From the NCBI GenBank assembly GCA_024644775.1, contig JAHEHB010000102.1:1-14241 (forward strand): 14,241 nt of DNA, read 5' to 3'. Below are positions 6,281-13,012 of this stretch, one piece after another. The notes below the pieces were generated by a model. It was not told the origin of the DNA. It worked only from the letters and a program-made list of their open reading frames with translations, and did not search any database. A program made the position numbers and the translations under genes. Each line of letters starts with the position of its first letter. The stretch's first letter is position 1. Source of the stretch: Deltaproteobacteria bacterium (GTDB taxonomy: Bacteria > Desulfobacterota > Desulfobacteria > Desulfobacterales > SURF-15).

Positions 6281-7651
6281 TCAATCAGTATTCAACCCCA
6301 TTTCTGTGAGTGTTTTCTTGATCCGGGTGTACAATTGCTGGTATTCCGACAACGGTTTGTGGTTTATTAAATCATAACATTCTGTAATGGCATAGCCCTC
6401 TACAGGTTTTACTCCTTCGAATCGCTCTGCCAGTTTTGCCAAAAGGGCGTCGGCGCCCTGCCGGTCAAAGCCCTGATCGATGACGGCATCGGAGACCTTG
6501 ATCATCCATTCGGCTTCAAGAGGCGTTTGCCCGTGGTTGGTGGTGGTACGGCATTGCCGGGGGGCGTAAAGGTTCATGCCGTTTATGGGCGCTTCAATGG
6601 ACTGCATGGCAATTTCAAGCAGGCTGAGTTCTGTTCCGGAACCCGAAGTGGGTATGATCCATCTCATGCAGATGGTGTGCGTAAACCGATTCAGCGCCTG
6701 GTTTACGATGGATCTTGCCCAGTTGACCCAGGGCAAAAGAACCTGTTTGGCGTTTAGCATATGGATGTGCTCGACGCCCGTGTAGTTGATGTAATCCCGG
6801 TATGCGATCATGGCGGCAATCGGCTTGGCGATCCCTTCAATAATGGCCCCCTCCGGACCGCCGCAGAATCCGCCGGCAATGGCAAAGCTTCCGCTCAGCT
6901 TAAACGATCCGTACTCATCATAGACAACAGCTGCAGACAGCATATCCTGCTCCATTTTCAAATCGGGCAACAAAGAAAGCAGGATGCCGTCGGTTCTTCT
7001 AAGACCATGATCAGGGTCCATCACGCCGATAAGATCTTCGGCCCGGGTATTGATGGGATAGTAAACAATGGCAAGGCCCGGCCGCCCGGCTTTTCGCACG
7101 CCTTCTCGCATCCAGTTCACCTGGCGTCGGGAGGCATAGACCTCCATGGGGGGTCCCATAATTTCCCGGCCATCCACCCTTGTAAAATTAAACCCTTCGA
7201 TAAAATCGGTTCTTTGAATCCGCGCAAAATTTTTCACGACCAGCCCGGCAAGATCTTCTGTAAAAGGCGTATGGTGGCCGGGACACACGTTTAATTTTTC
7301 TTTTTCTTCGATTCGGCGCTGCTTCCAGACCCTTCGATCCCTGCCTTCTCCCATTAAGATTTCCGTGGGTGCTTCGGTGATGGCGGTCAAAATCTCTTCT
7401 CGGGAAAGTTGTACCCGTCTCCGGGTGGTAATACAATAGAGCCCCATCTTCTCAAGAAATTCGATCGCTGCCTTAAAGGCCCTTTCAACGATTTCATCAT
7501 CTCTGTTGATGAAGCAATGGTTTTCTGGAATTTTTATCTCATATTTTTTTACCAGCCCGCTGATGGTCTGAAAGAATTCCATATCCCACTTTTTTTCTTC
7601 GACTTTTTCACCCGTCTGGGTCCTTTCCGCAATCTCGTACAAGGTGATCAT
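6281..7651 (-). CDS. MtmB-family methylamine:corrinoid methyltransferase homologue lacking pyrrolysine
   Basis: The 456 residues align along their whole length, from memory, with archaeal monomethylamine methyltransferase MtmB (about 458 residues). Shared landmarks are GEK..EEKKWD near 14-23, the helix around FKAAIEFLEKMGLYC (59-73), ILMGEGRDRRVWKQR (98-112), KAGRPG (187-192), the SGSGTELSLLEIAMQSI segment, and an end reading TECYDLINHKPLSEYQQLYTRIKKTL. MtmB proteins move the methyl group of monomethylamine to a corrinoid protein and carry pyrrolysine, coded by an in-frame UAG, shortly after AGRPG. Here the place holds AIVYYP (V196/Y197), the codons are GTT and TAC, and no stop interrupts the frame. 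A pyrrolysine-free member should therefore use a different methyl donor, as glycine-betaine MtgB does within the separate MttB family. The ATG at 7651 has AAAGGGA upstream. No corrinoid protein is nearby. Confidence 0.87.
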   Translation of the reverse strand: MITLYEIAERTQTGEKVEEKKWDMEFFQTISGLVKKYEIKIPENHCFINRDDEIVERAFKAAIEFLEKMGLYCITTRRRVQLSREEILTAITEAPTEILMGEGRDRRVWKQRRIEEKEKLNVCPGHHTPFTEDLAGLVVKNFARIQRTDFIEGFNFTRVDGREIMGPPMEVYASRRQVNWMREGVRKAGRPGLAIVYYPINTRAEDLIGVMDPDHGLRRTDGILLSLLPDLKMEQDMLSAAVVYDEYGSFKLSGSFAIAGGFCGGPEGAIIEGIAKPIAAMIAYRDYINYTGVEHIHMLNAKQVLLPWVNWARSIVNQALNRFTHTICMRWIIPTSGSGTELSLLEIAMQSIEAPINGMNLYAPRQCRTTTNHGQTPLEAEWMIKVSDAVIDQGFDRQGADALLAKLAERFEGVKPVEGYAITECYDLINHKPLSEYQQLYTRIKKTLTEMGLNTD

Positions 7652-7751
7652 TTACAAATCCCTTTCTATGCCGAAATAGTTCGGTGAAAAAAGTTTTTTT
7701 GCCACCGCCACGGCTTCAACAGCATCTTTATTAAATCAGTAAGATAAAAAT

Positions 7752-7780
7752 ATTTTAGTGGATCGCATGAATATTTTCAA
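7752..7780 (-). promoter_or_regulatory. Sigma70-type promoter of the MtmB-like gene
   Basis: On the minus strand TTGAAA (7780-7775) is followed after exactly 17 bases by TAAAAT (7757-7752). Each box matches the consensus at five of six positions. The leader to the ATG at 7651 would be about 95 bases. Confidence 0.6.
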
Positions 7781-7793
7781 ATACAATAAGAAC

Positions 7794-7812
7794 GATGAAT
7801 GTAATCGTTATC
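7794..7812. promoter_or_regulatory. Fur-box-like element upstream of the MtmB-like promoter
   Basis: GATGAATGTAATCGTTATC matches the 19-base Fur consensus GATAATGATAATCATTATC at 14 positions, by hand comparison. It lies 13 bases upstream of the minus-strand -35 box. AT-rich DNA gives such matches by chance fairly often. Confidence 0.25.
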
Positions 7813-8019
7813 ATTAAAAAACTCAAACAATTCCTTTAAAAGGAGCTCCATTCTTGCAAACAACCCGAGGATGTATTAGGTGAGATAGGAAGGGTTGAGC
7901 TTCCGGATGTTTGCCGTAGCTTGGCATTAATGCCCGGAGCGAACAATTCCGTTTTTTCTTATCCACATCTGTAGTCCCGCAAAAAGGCGGGCAGTTGAAT
8001 GGCCGCATTCGTCAATATT

Positions 8020-8048
8020 TTGATATTGTTTGCCATCGTTTTTATACC
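8020..8048 (+). promoter_or_regulatory. Candidate promoter of the creatininase-family gene, with overlapping inverted repeat
   Basis: TTGATA (8020-8025) and TATACC (8043-8048) are separated by 17 bases. A perfect CAATAT-TTTG-ATATTG repeat (8013-8028) covers the -35 box and could be an operator. The leader would be about 80 bases. Confidence 0.4.
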
Positions 8049-8132
8049 GGGTCTCACCCTCTTTTTGCGGAGAGTTTTCGGGTATTAGGTGGCCACCCTC
8101 AAAGTCGATACCAATAATGAAAGGAGAAACTG

Positions 8133-8867
8133 ATGGAACAGTTATACGCAACCTGGGATGAAGTAAAAATTTTCTGCGAGAATTGTGATCTGGCGTTTAT
8201 TCCCACCGGCGTCGTTGAAACCAAGGGTTATCATCAACCGATGGGTACAGACGCCATTTTAGCCGAAGAGATGGCAAAACGCTTGTCGGAACGAATCGAC
8301 GCCTTGGTGGTTCCAACTCTAGCGATTGGCGTTTCCGCCGCTGGTGCCAAAAGCTTCTTCGGCTCGCTTCAGGTCTCTTCCGACGTCTATCGGGCCTACT
8401 TGAAAGAGGTCTGCGAATGCTTGGTTCACTGGGGCCTGAAACGGTTTATTTTTTTCAGCGGTCATGGGCCCAATGCAAAACCGATTCATGATGTCGCCTG
8501 GCATCTGAAGGAACACCACGCGGTGCGCTGTCTCTACGTGCAGTTTAATCCCTTTCTTCGGCCCTTTGCCGAGGATCTGTGCGAGAGCGAAGACCCGTTT
8601 GTTCACGCTGGTGAGGCCGAAGGCAGCGTCATGCTTCATTGGCGGCCTGAACTTGTCAAGCTGGAAAAAGCCTCGGTAGTTCATCCCAAGAAATCCGAAA
8701 CGATGCCCGGTATGGAGCAGTATGAGGATTTAGAATATGATTACGGTTTTATGACCGATACGGGGCATCTTGGAGATCCGACCCTCGCTACGCCGGAAAA
8801 AGGGGCGGTGATCGCCGAAAGAATGCTGGCTTTTCTTGAAGACCACATCAAAAATCATTTCTCCTAA
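8133..8867 (+). CDS. Creatininase-family metal-dependent amidohydrolase
   Basis: The family hydrolyses cyclic or linear amides with one or two divalent metals. Members include creatinine amidohydrolase, the mycofactocin peptidase MftE and FAPy deformylase. The 244-residue length is normal. The first metal motif, usually EQHGPHLPLGTD, reads ETKGYHQPMGTD (29-40): E29 and D40 are kept, but the ligand His is K31. SGHGPN (109-114) keeps the His of the usual NGHGGN. HAGEAEGS (158-165) matches HAGExETS with its metal-binding Glu. AAAGGAG lies ahead of the ATG. It is divergent from the MtmB-like gene and 165 bases before the flavoprotein gene. True creatininase activity is not implied. The lost His suggests an altered second metal site. 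Confidence 0.85.
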   Translation: MEQLYATWDEVKIFCENCDLAFIPTGVVETKGYHQPMGTDAILAEEMAKRLSERIDALVVPTLAIGVSAAGAKSFFGSLQVSSDVYRAYLKEVCECLVHWGLKRFIFFSGHGPNAKPIHDVAWHLKEHHAVRCLYVQFNPFLRPFAEDLCESEDPFVHAGEAEGSVMLHWRPELVKLEKASVVHPKKSETMPGMEQYEDLEYDYGFMTDTGHLGDPTLATPEKGAVIAERMLAFLEDHIKNHFS

Positions 8868-8877
8868 AATCCCTTTT

Positions 8878-8930
8878 CAGCGCCACCGCTGGCCGCCGAG
8901 GCTGCCAGTTTATGGAATTTTTGTTTTTTT
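8878..8930 (+). terminator. Possible terminator region after the creatininase-family gene
   Basis: CAGCG-CCAC-CGCTG (8878-8891) and the overlapping CTGGC...GCCAG (8889-8908) form alternative short stems. A T-rich run follows from about 8918. The gap between stem and T-run is larger than in a textbook terminator. Confidence 0.3.
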
Positions 8931-9032
8931 TCGCTTCTGTTTTTATATCCTCAGCAGCATTTGCAAAATAACGACGGTTTTTCTATAGAAGGATCAATAG
9001 TTATTTATCAACGCTGGAGGCAGGTGATACCA

Positions 9033-9698
9033 ATGAAAAAAGCCAAGTTTTGTTCACTTGACTATCATGAGTATTCAGCTAATGAAATGAAGCAACGATC
9101 GGCTGCATTTTACGAAGAGATAAAACGCCGACGCTCGGTGAGGGATTTCTCAGATCGACCCGTACCTATGGAGATTATTGAAAATTGTTTGCGTGGTGCC
9201 GTCTCAGCTCCCAGTGGTGCCAATTTGCAACCCTGGAGTTTTGTGATCGTGACCGATCGAGCTATCAAGAGGCAAATTCGAAGGGCAGCGGAAGAAATAG
9301 AGCGTGAATTTTACAGCGAAAAAGCCACTCGAAAATGGGTAAAAGAATTAGAACCATTGGGAACCAAGGCAAATAAACCGTTTTTGGAGATGGCTCCTTA
9401 CTTGATTGTTATTTTTGCTCAGCGGTATGGTCTTTTTCCGGATGGAAGCAAAAGAAAGCACTACTATGTAACTGAATCGGTCGGCATTGCAATCGGTATG
9501 CTCATTACAGCCCTGCACTATGCCGGTCTCGCATCTCTAACCTACACTCCCGGCAGGATGGGCTTTCTAAACAAGATCCTCACTCGCCCTGCAAATGAGA
9601 AACCATTTATGATCCTCGTTGTGGGTTATCCGACCAATGATGCAATTGCACCGGTAATTGACAAAAAACCTTTCAAAGATGTTATCACCTATGTGTGA
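9033..9698 (+). CDS. Iodotyrosine deiodinase-like FMN nitroreductase-fold protein
   Basis: A 221-residue flavoprotein of the nitroreductase superfamily. The ATG at 9033 follows GGAGGCAGGTG; a longer in-frame start at 8961 adds residues unlike the family. RRSVR (33-37) is the FMN-binding segment and [10 protein letters not shown] (59-68) is typical. By my recalled alignment it matches human iodotyrosine deiodinase over nearly all of its length at a constant offset of 67. RRSVR aligns with residues 100-104, and E90, Y94 and K115 align with E157, Y161 and K182, the lid residues that hold the amino-acid part of iodotyrosine. [24 protein letters not shown] and [16 protein letters not shown] also match. 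The expected reaction is reductive dehalogenation of a halotyrosine-like phenol; a plain nitroreductase role remains possible. It may be cotranscribed with the amidohydrolase upstream. Confidence 0.85.
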   Translation: MKKAKFCSLDYHEYSANEMKQRSAAFYEEIKRRRSVRDFSDRPVPMEIIENCLRGAVSAPSGANLQPWSFVIVTDRAIKRQIRRAAEEIEREFYSEKATRKWVKELEPLGTKANKPFLEMAPYLIVIFAQRYGLFPDGSKRKHYYVTESVGIAIGMLITALHYAGLASLTYTPGRMGFLNKILTRPANEKPFMILVVGYPTNDAIAPVIDKKPFKDVITYV

Positions 9699-10202
9699 TT
9701 GTAAATATCATGGTTGTCCGTTCGGGGTGCTGTTATCGTGGGTGCCAGAGTGCAACAGGCTCAGGCACATTCTGGTCTAAAAGGACGCTCATCAGATCCT
9801 TCAGGGCCGAAGTATCGATGAACTTCCCGAAAGATCCCAGCTGCTTTTCGAACAAACGAAACGATCCAGAAAAACCGTTCAACTGGTAATCGAAGTAAAG
9901 CGCCGGGGGGACCATAGGAAAAAGTCGACTCGGTAAACATCGGCCCGCATATATACAATACAGAATTAGCCAATGTAGAATACCGAGTATTTTATAAAAA
10001 TTGCGGTCATCGAAAACGTCATCAAAGCTCATATTTTCGAATCGATTCTTGAGGAATAAAATATTCCTTACAGAATTCGATCCTTTTATGATACAGCTTA
10101 TGATAGTTTATTTCCGTTGAAGTTTGGGGAATACGAAGTTACGGTCAGCCTTCGGTATTGCAAATAATGAAACCAATATAATTGGATTCGGGAGGTGAAA
10201 TC
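9699..10202. other. 504 bases without a convincing gene; possible decayed coding DNA
   Basis: Short coding-like stretches occur in changing plus-strand frames: about 50 codons at 9781-9930, about 45 codons at 9910-10050, and about 35 codons ending near 10167. A 99-codon minus-strand frame (10032-9733) also exists. I recognise none of them. An AGGAATA-AAA-TATTCCT hairpin is at 10052-10068, and TTATGATA occurs twice near 10085-10105. It lies beside two deleted genes, so decay is a fair guess. Confidence 0.35.
10052..10068. repeat. Perfect inverted repeat AGGAATA-AAA-TATTCCT
   Basis: Seven-base exact arms with a three-base centre, within a longer imperfect match of GATTCTTG to CAGAATTC on either side. 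No T-run follows on either strand. It may be a binding site or the remains of one. Confidence 0.4.
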
Positions 10203-10404
10203 ATGCCCAAAGCTGTTATTAACGGTGTAAATATTTATTATGAAGCGCTGCATTCCTCGATCCGGATTGATTGTTTTTCCCCGATCCGGTCATGTCATTA
10301 ATCTGGAGGAACCTGCAATGTTCAACGCCGCAGTGTTAAATTTCATAACTGCTGTTGACGCCGGTAAATGGGGGCGTACCGAAGGGTCAAACATTTCAGA
10401 ATAA
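10203..10404 (+). pseudogene. Alpha/beta hydrolase with the middle deleted
   Basis: GGGAGGTG precedes an ATG at 10203 whose first 14 codons read MPKAVINGVNIYYE, the standard N-terminus of an alpha/beta-hydrolase-fold esterase. The frame then ends after 32 codons. In the frame one base along, from about 10261, the DNA reads IVFPRSGHVINLEEPAMFN, then AAVLNFITAVDAGKW, and stops at 10404. That is the family's C-terminal part, with the catalytic His in SGHVINLEEP. A normal member has about 270 residues, so some 220 residues are gone, including the HG oxyanion loop, the nucleophile elbow GxSxG and the acid residue. The join lies near 10245-10270. The protein cannot be active. Its end overlaps that of the pseudogene on the other strand. 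Confidence 0.8.
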
Positions 10405-10898
10405 CAGAGGAGACATTTTAGCTGAAGGTTCTCTCTTTTCATTTTTGTCTTTTTTCATAGCCGTTACACCCAACAGCTTTTCCCAGATTTTAATCATGGC
10501 TCCCTTATTTTCATCGCCAAGCCCCAAAGCCAATGCCGTCTGGTAGGTATGCATGGTGGCAGCGGTTACAGAAAGCGGAATTTTATATTTATTAGACAAT
10601 TCCATGATCGTGGCCATATCCTTATATGCATTTTTCATTGGATAACCGGGCTTAAAATTTCTTTCCAATACCAACGGTGAAAAATTGTCGAACCCATAGC
10701 TTTGACCTGAGCTGTTGCTTACCACTGAACATATCTTCTCCGGATCGAGCCCCAGTTTGAGGGCCATGGGAAGGATCTCTGCCATGGCAGCGCAGGAAAT
10801 ATCAAAGAGTACATTAGAGAAAAAGCCTTCTTCAAAATATTCAGTGCCATCCATTTACCCATTTGCCCGAGTCCAATAAAACCCACCGTTGTATTCAT
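10396..10898 (-). pseudogene. Beta-hydroxyacid dehydrogenase (HIBADH type) with the Rossmann domain mostly deleted
   Basis: GGAG and an ATG at 10898 start MNTTVGFIGLGQMGKWMALNIL, the NAD-binding beta-alpha unit of this family. Near 10818-10833 the coding moves to another frame and jumps straight to the all-helical C-terminal domain: SNVLFDISCAAMAEILPMAL, then KLGLDPEKI, and MKNAYKDMATIMELSNKYKIPL, ending at 10396. About 150 residues are missing, including the substrate loop and the catalytic Lys motif GxGxxxKxxNN. The remaining C-terminal frame alone is 152 codons long and could be mistaken for a gene. It is a paralogue of the intact dehydrogenase at 5210-6082, but clearly divergent (GQMGKWMA against GVMGKPMA). 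Confidence 0.85.
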
Positions 10899-11324
10899 CA
10901 CATTCTCCAGTTTTTCTTTTTTTGAAAAAAGTCACCTAACCGCAATCATACCCTGATTCTTGATTGATGCCGTTGACACCACCTTCATTACTTGGCGTTG
11001 CGGGTCAAATACCGTTTTATTATACCTGTTGATGATAAACAATAGGACAAGGGGCGTTAGGAAGATATGACTCGCGCAGCATCCGACAAAATGATCCGAC
11101 TGTCAACCAGAGGGTGGTTTGCCAATTCATTTGACCGATCCCCTGGCGAACTGGTAGATTAAGGGCGCCATTTCAAAACACCCCTTTTTGCTCAATTTAA
11201 CGCCGTTACTGCCGGATCGGATTCTTCTGGGGATTCTGGGTCCGAAAGCAGTTGGGGGAACTAATCAAGATTTTGCGAGAAATACAAAGTGAAAAGCGAA
11301 AGGTACCATCGCTGGTGAACAGTT
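10899..11324. other. 426-base gap with no gene recognised
   Basis: It lies between the dehydrogenase remnant and the glycosyltransferase gene. A 31-codon frame from 11067 has a weak GGAAG site, and a 30-codon piece ending near 11290 reads PLLPDRILLGILGPK. I recognise neither. A TTTTTTTGAAAAAA stretch near 10917-10930 could end transcription. No clear promoter for the next gene was found. Confidence 0.4.
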
Positions 11325-12407
11325 TTGAAATATCTTTTTATTGAAACATACTGTCTGGGTTCGCATTCGCTTTTTGTAAACGGACTGTCTACATGCTCCT
11401 CGCACGATATTGATATTGTGGCCTTGCCCGGTGAAAACTGGCGGTGGCGGATGCTTGGATCGGCGCTTTATATTGCAGAGAACATCCCCCCGCTTGAAAA
11501 ATATGACGGTATCATCGTGACCGATCTTTTCAACCTGGCCGATTTCAAGGCACTTGTCGGCTTACAGTGCCCACCGGTTCTGGCATATTTCCATGAAAAC
11601 CAGATGACATATCCGCAGCCTCCCGGAGATAAGGGCGCGTTTCAGCTCGGGATTATCAATATTACCACCGCATTGGTGGCCGACATGGTTTTATTTAATT
11701 CAAAAATGCACAGGGATGCGTTTTTAAATGCCGTGCCGGCGTTTCTCAAAAGGGGGCGGGACTTCAGACCAAAGGGCATTGCAAAAAAAATCCGTAAAAA
11801 AGCGGGGGTTCTCTACCCGGGCATCACCCTTTCATTTGACGGGGTTGCTGAAAAGCAGACAGCCCCTCCTCTGATAATCTGGAATCACCGGTGGGGGTTT
11901 GACAAAAACGGCGAGATGTTTTTCAGTGCGCTGGACGCCCTGAACACCAGCGGGCTCGATTTTCGTTTGGCAGTGATGGGAGAAAACTTCGGCAAAATCC
12001 CTGAAGCATTTACAATAGCGGAGGCGAAATTTAAAGATAAAATACTCCAATTCGGATATGTACATCAAAGAGTGGCGTATGAAAAATGGCTTAAACGGGG
12101 CGCCGTAATTATCAGCACTTCAATGCAGGAAAACTTCGGTATTTCCGTGATAGAAGCGATGATTATGGGATGTGTACCGCTCCTTCCAAACAGGCTTTCA
12201 TATCCTGAGATACTCCCTGAGAAGTACCATGAACACTTTCTTTATAAAAACGGAGACGATCTCATTGAAAAGCTTATCTCGATCATTTCAGACTATACGC
12301 GTTATGAAAAAATCCAGAGCCGGCTGTCACAAGAGATGAAGTCGTTTTTGTGGGAAAATGTTATCAGCCGGTATGACAGCGTACTCGATCGGCTCGCGAC
12401 AGTTTGA
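11325..12407 (+). CDS. tRNA-queuosine alpha-mannosyltransferase-like glycosyltransferase (DUF3524/GTDC1 family)
   Basis: The 360-residue protein matches, from memory, vertebrate GTDC1/QTMAN, which adds mannose to queuosine in the tRNA-Asp anticodon. In order: MKYLFIETYCLGSH (N-terminal DUF3524; GTDC1 has MSILIIEAFYGGSH), ENWRWRMLGSALYIAENIP (37-55), YFHENQMTYP (88-97), LVADMVLFNS, WNHRWGFDKNGEMFF, then the GT-B donor-site stretch STSMQENFGISVIEAMIMG followed by CVPLLPNRLSYPEILP. The start must be the TTG at 11325: an in-frame TGA sits two codons upstream and the N-terminal match begins there. The ribosome site is weak. The vertebrate protein has a long insert that is absent here. The substrate in bacteria is not settled, so mannosylation of queuosine is inference. 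Confidence 0.88.
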   Translation: MKYLFIETYCLGSHSLFVNGLSTCSSHDIDIVALPGENWRWRMLGSALYIAENIPPLEKYDGIIVTDLFNLADFKALVGLQCPPVLAYFHENQMTYPQPPGDKGAFQLGIINITTALVADMVLFNSKMHRDAFLNAVPAFLKRGRDFRPKGIAKKIRKKAGVLYPGITLSFDGVAEKQTAPPLIIWNHRWGFDKNGEMFFSALDALNTSGLDFRLAVMGENFGKIPEAFTIAEAKFKDKILQFGYVHQRVAYEKWLKRGAVIISTSMQENFGISVIEAMIMGCVPLLPNRLSYPEILPEKYHEHFLYKNGDDLIEKLISIISDYTRYEKIQSRLSQEMKSFLWENVISRYDSVLDRLATV

Positions 12408-12595
12408 GGAGGTCTATTCACCGAAAATCAGCATTTCGAGAATATTCCTTGATTAGATTTCTGTGACCCATTTCATTGTATGATGACTTGACGATTTCCT
12501 CATTTTCTGCCTATCCTCTCTCATCGAACCCAACCGATTAACCCTGAAAAACACGGAAAAATGGGGCAAGCGGGGACCCCCTTTTTTTTCCTAAC

Positions 12596-12616
12596 CGGCC
12601 CAGAGGCCGAAGGAGG
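12596..12616 (+). promoter_or_regulatory. Hairpin directly before the ferredoxin ribosome site
   Basis: CGGCC-CAGA-GGCCG (12596-12609) is a perfect GC stem that ends one base before AAGGAGG. It leaves the Shine-Dalgarno free and may stabilise the message. A GGGGACCCCC run followed by eight T lies just upstream (about 12573-12589), but its loop is too short for a normal terminator. Confidence 0.3.
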
Positions 12617-12621
12617 TTACA

Positions 12622-12816
12622 ATGAAAGTCCGTATTAATAACCGATGCATGGGTGATCGAAACTGCAATAAGCTTTGTCCTGAAGTATTCGAGTATGATG
12701 AAGACCAGTTGCTGTCCATCGTCAAATTTGATGAGATTCCTGAGAAGTATCATGACCTCGTTCGGCAGGCTGCTCAGGAGTGCGTACCGGAAGCTATCGA
12801 AATCGAAGAGAAATAA
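12622..12816 (+). CDS. Small single-cluster ferredoxin with an Asp ligand position
   Basis: A 64-residue soluble electron carrier. The cluster motif reads C9-MG-D12-RN-C15-NKL-C19-P, with the last cysteine at C54 in AQECVPEAIEIEE. This is the layout of Pyrococcus-type ferredoxins, where Asp replaces the second cysteine (CIGDAICASLCP) and the cluster can switch between 3Fe-4S and 4Fe-4S. The usual CPVxAI around the last cysteine is here CVPEAI, with Val and Pro swapped. AGGAGG lies six bases before the ATG. The gene stands 214 bases after the glycosyltransferase gene and just before a doubtful small ORF and a transporter gene; no obvious redox partner is adjacent. Confidence 0.9.
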   Translation: MKVRINNRCMGDRNCNKLCPEVFEYDEDQLLSIVKFDEIPEKYHDLVRQAAQECVPEAIEIEEK

Positions 12817-12817
12817 A

Positions 12818-13012
12818 GTGAAGTCAAATCCAATGTGTCCCATGCATTATGGGAATAACCCAAAAACTCAAGGGCGCGACAAAGAGGAATATGAGCATCA
12901 CTTCTGGGGTACACACCGGACAATTGAATTGCTCGTTCATCGGGCTGCATGGGGTTTGAAAGCTAAGCGGTCGGTCTGGCTTCGACTGAATTTCGACCTG
13001 GATCATTTTTAA
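12818..13012 (+). CDS. Doubtful 64-residue hypothetical protein
   Basis: The GTG at 12818 lies one base after the ferredoxin stop, so translation could be coupled. The 64 codons read MKSNPMCPMHYGNNPKTQ at the start and end VWLRLNFDLDHF. It is basic and rich in His, with three Trp, and has no motif I recognise. There is no good Shine-Dalgarno site. A TCCCAT-GCATT-ATGGGA repeat (12838-12854) lies in its first codons, which could instead mean this is regulatory DNA before the transporter gene. Confidence 0.3.
   Translation: MKSNPMCPMHYGNNPKTQGRDKEEYEHHFWGTHRTIELLVHRAAWGLKAKRSVWLRLNFDLDHF
12838..12854. promoter_or_regulatory. Inverted repeat TCCCAT-GCATT-ATGGGA
   Basis: Exact six-base arms with a five-base centre, 22 bases after the ferredoxin stop. 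It could be an operator for the transporter gene or a short mRNA hairpin. The spacing resembles the palindrome at 1815-1831, but the arm sequence differs. Confidence 0.35.

Larger units (their letters stand above)
7652..8132. other. 481-base divergent intergenic region, no gene called
   Basis: It separates the MtmB-like gene from the creatininase-family gene. It holds one good promoter in each direction, a Fur-box-like element (7794-7812), and two short palindromes: TCCTTT-A-AAAGGA (7832-7844) and GGCATTAATGCC (7923-7934). There is also a small CCCGC/GCGGG hairpin (7976-7991). Short open frames on both strands lack coding character. Confidence 0.6.

Noticed and set aside
6761..7294. 177-codon plus-strand open frame
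   Set aside because: It is antisense to the MtmB-like gene, and its composition matches a complementary shadow.
6281..7651. UAG readthrough as pyrrolysine in the MtmB-like gene
   Set aside because: No in-frame stop of any kind occurs; the pyrrolysine place has GTT and TAC codons.
7927..8151. 74-codon minus-strand frame in the divergent region
   Set aside because: It overlaps the start and ribosome site of the creatininase-family gene and its promoter, and shows no family pattern.
9733..10032. 99-codon minus-strand open frame in the gap after the flavoprotein gene
   Set aside because: Not recognised, no convincing ribosome site, and coding-like pieces also occur on the other strand in the same bases; kept only as part of the unclear region.
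12573..12589. Intrinsic terminator GGGGACCCCC plus T-run before the ferredoxin gene
   Set aside because: The loop would be one base, so the hairpin cannot form as drawn.
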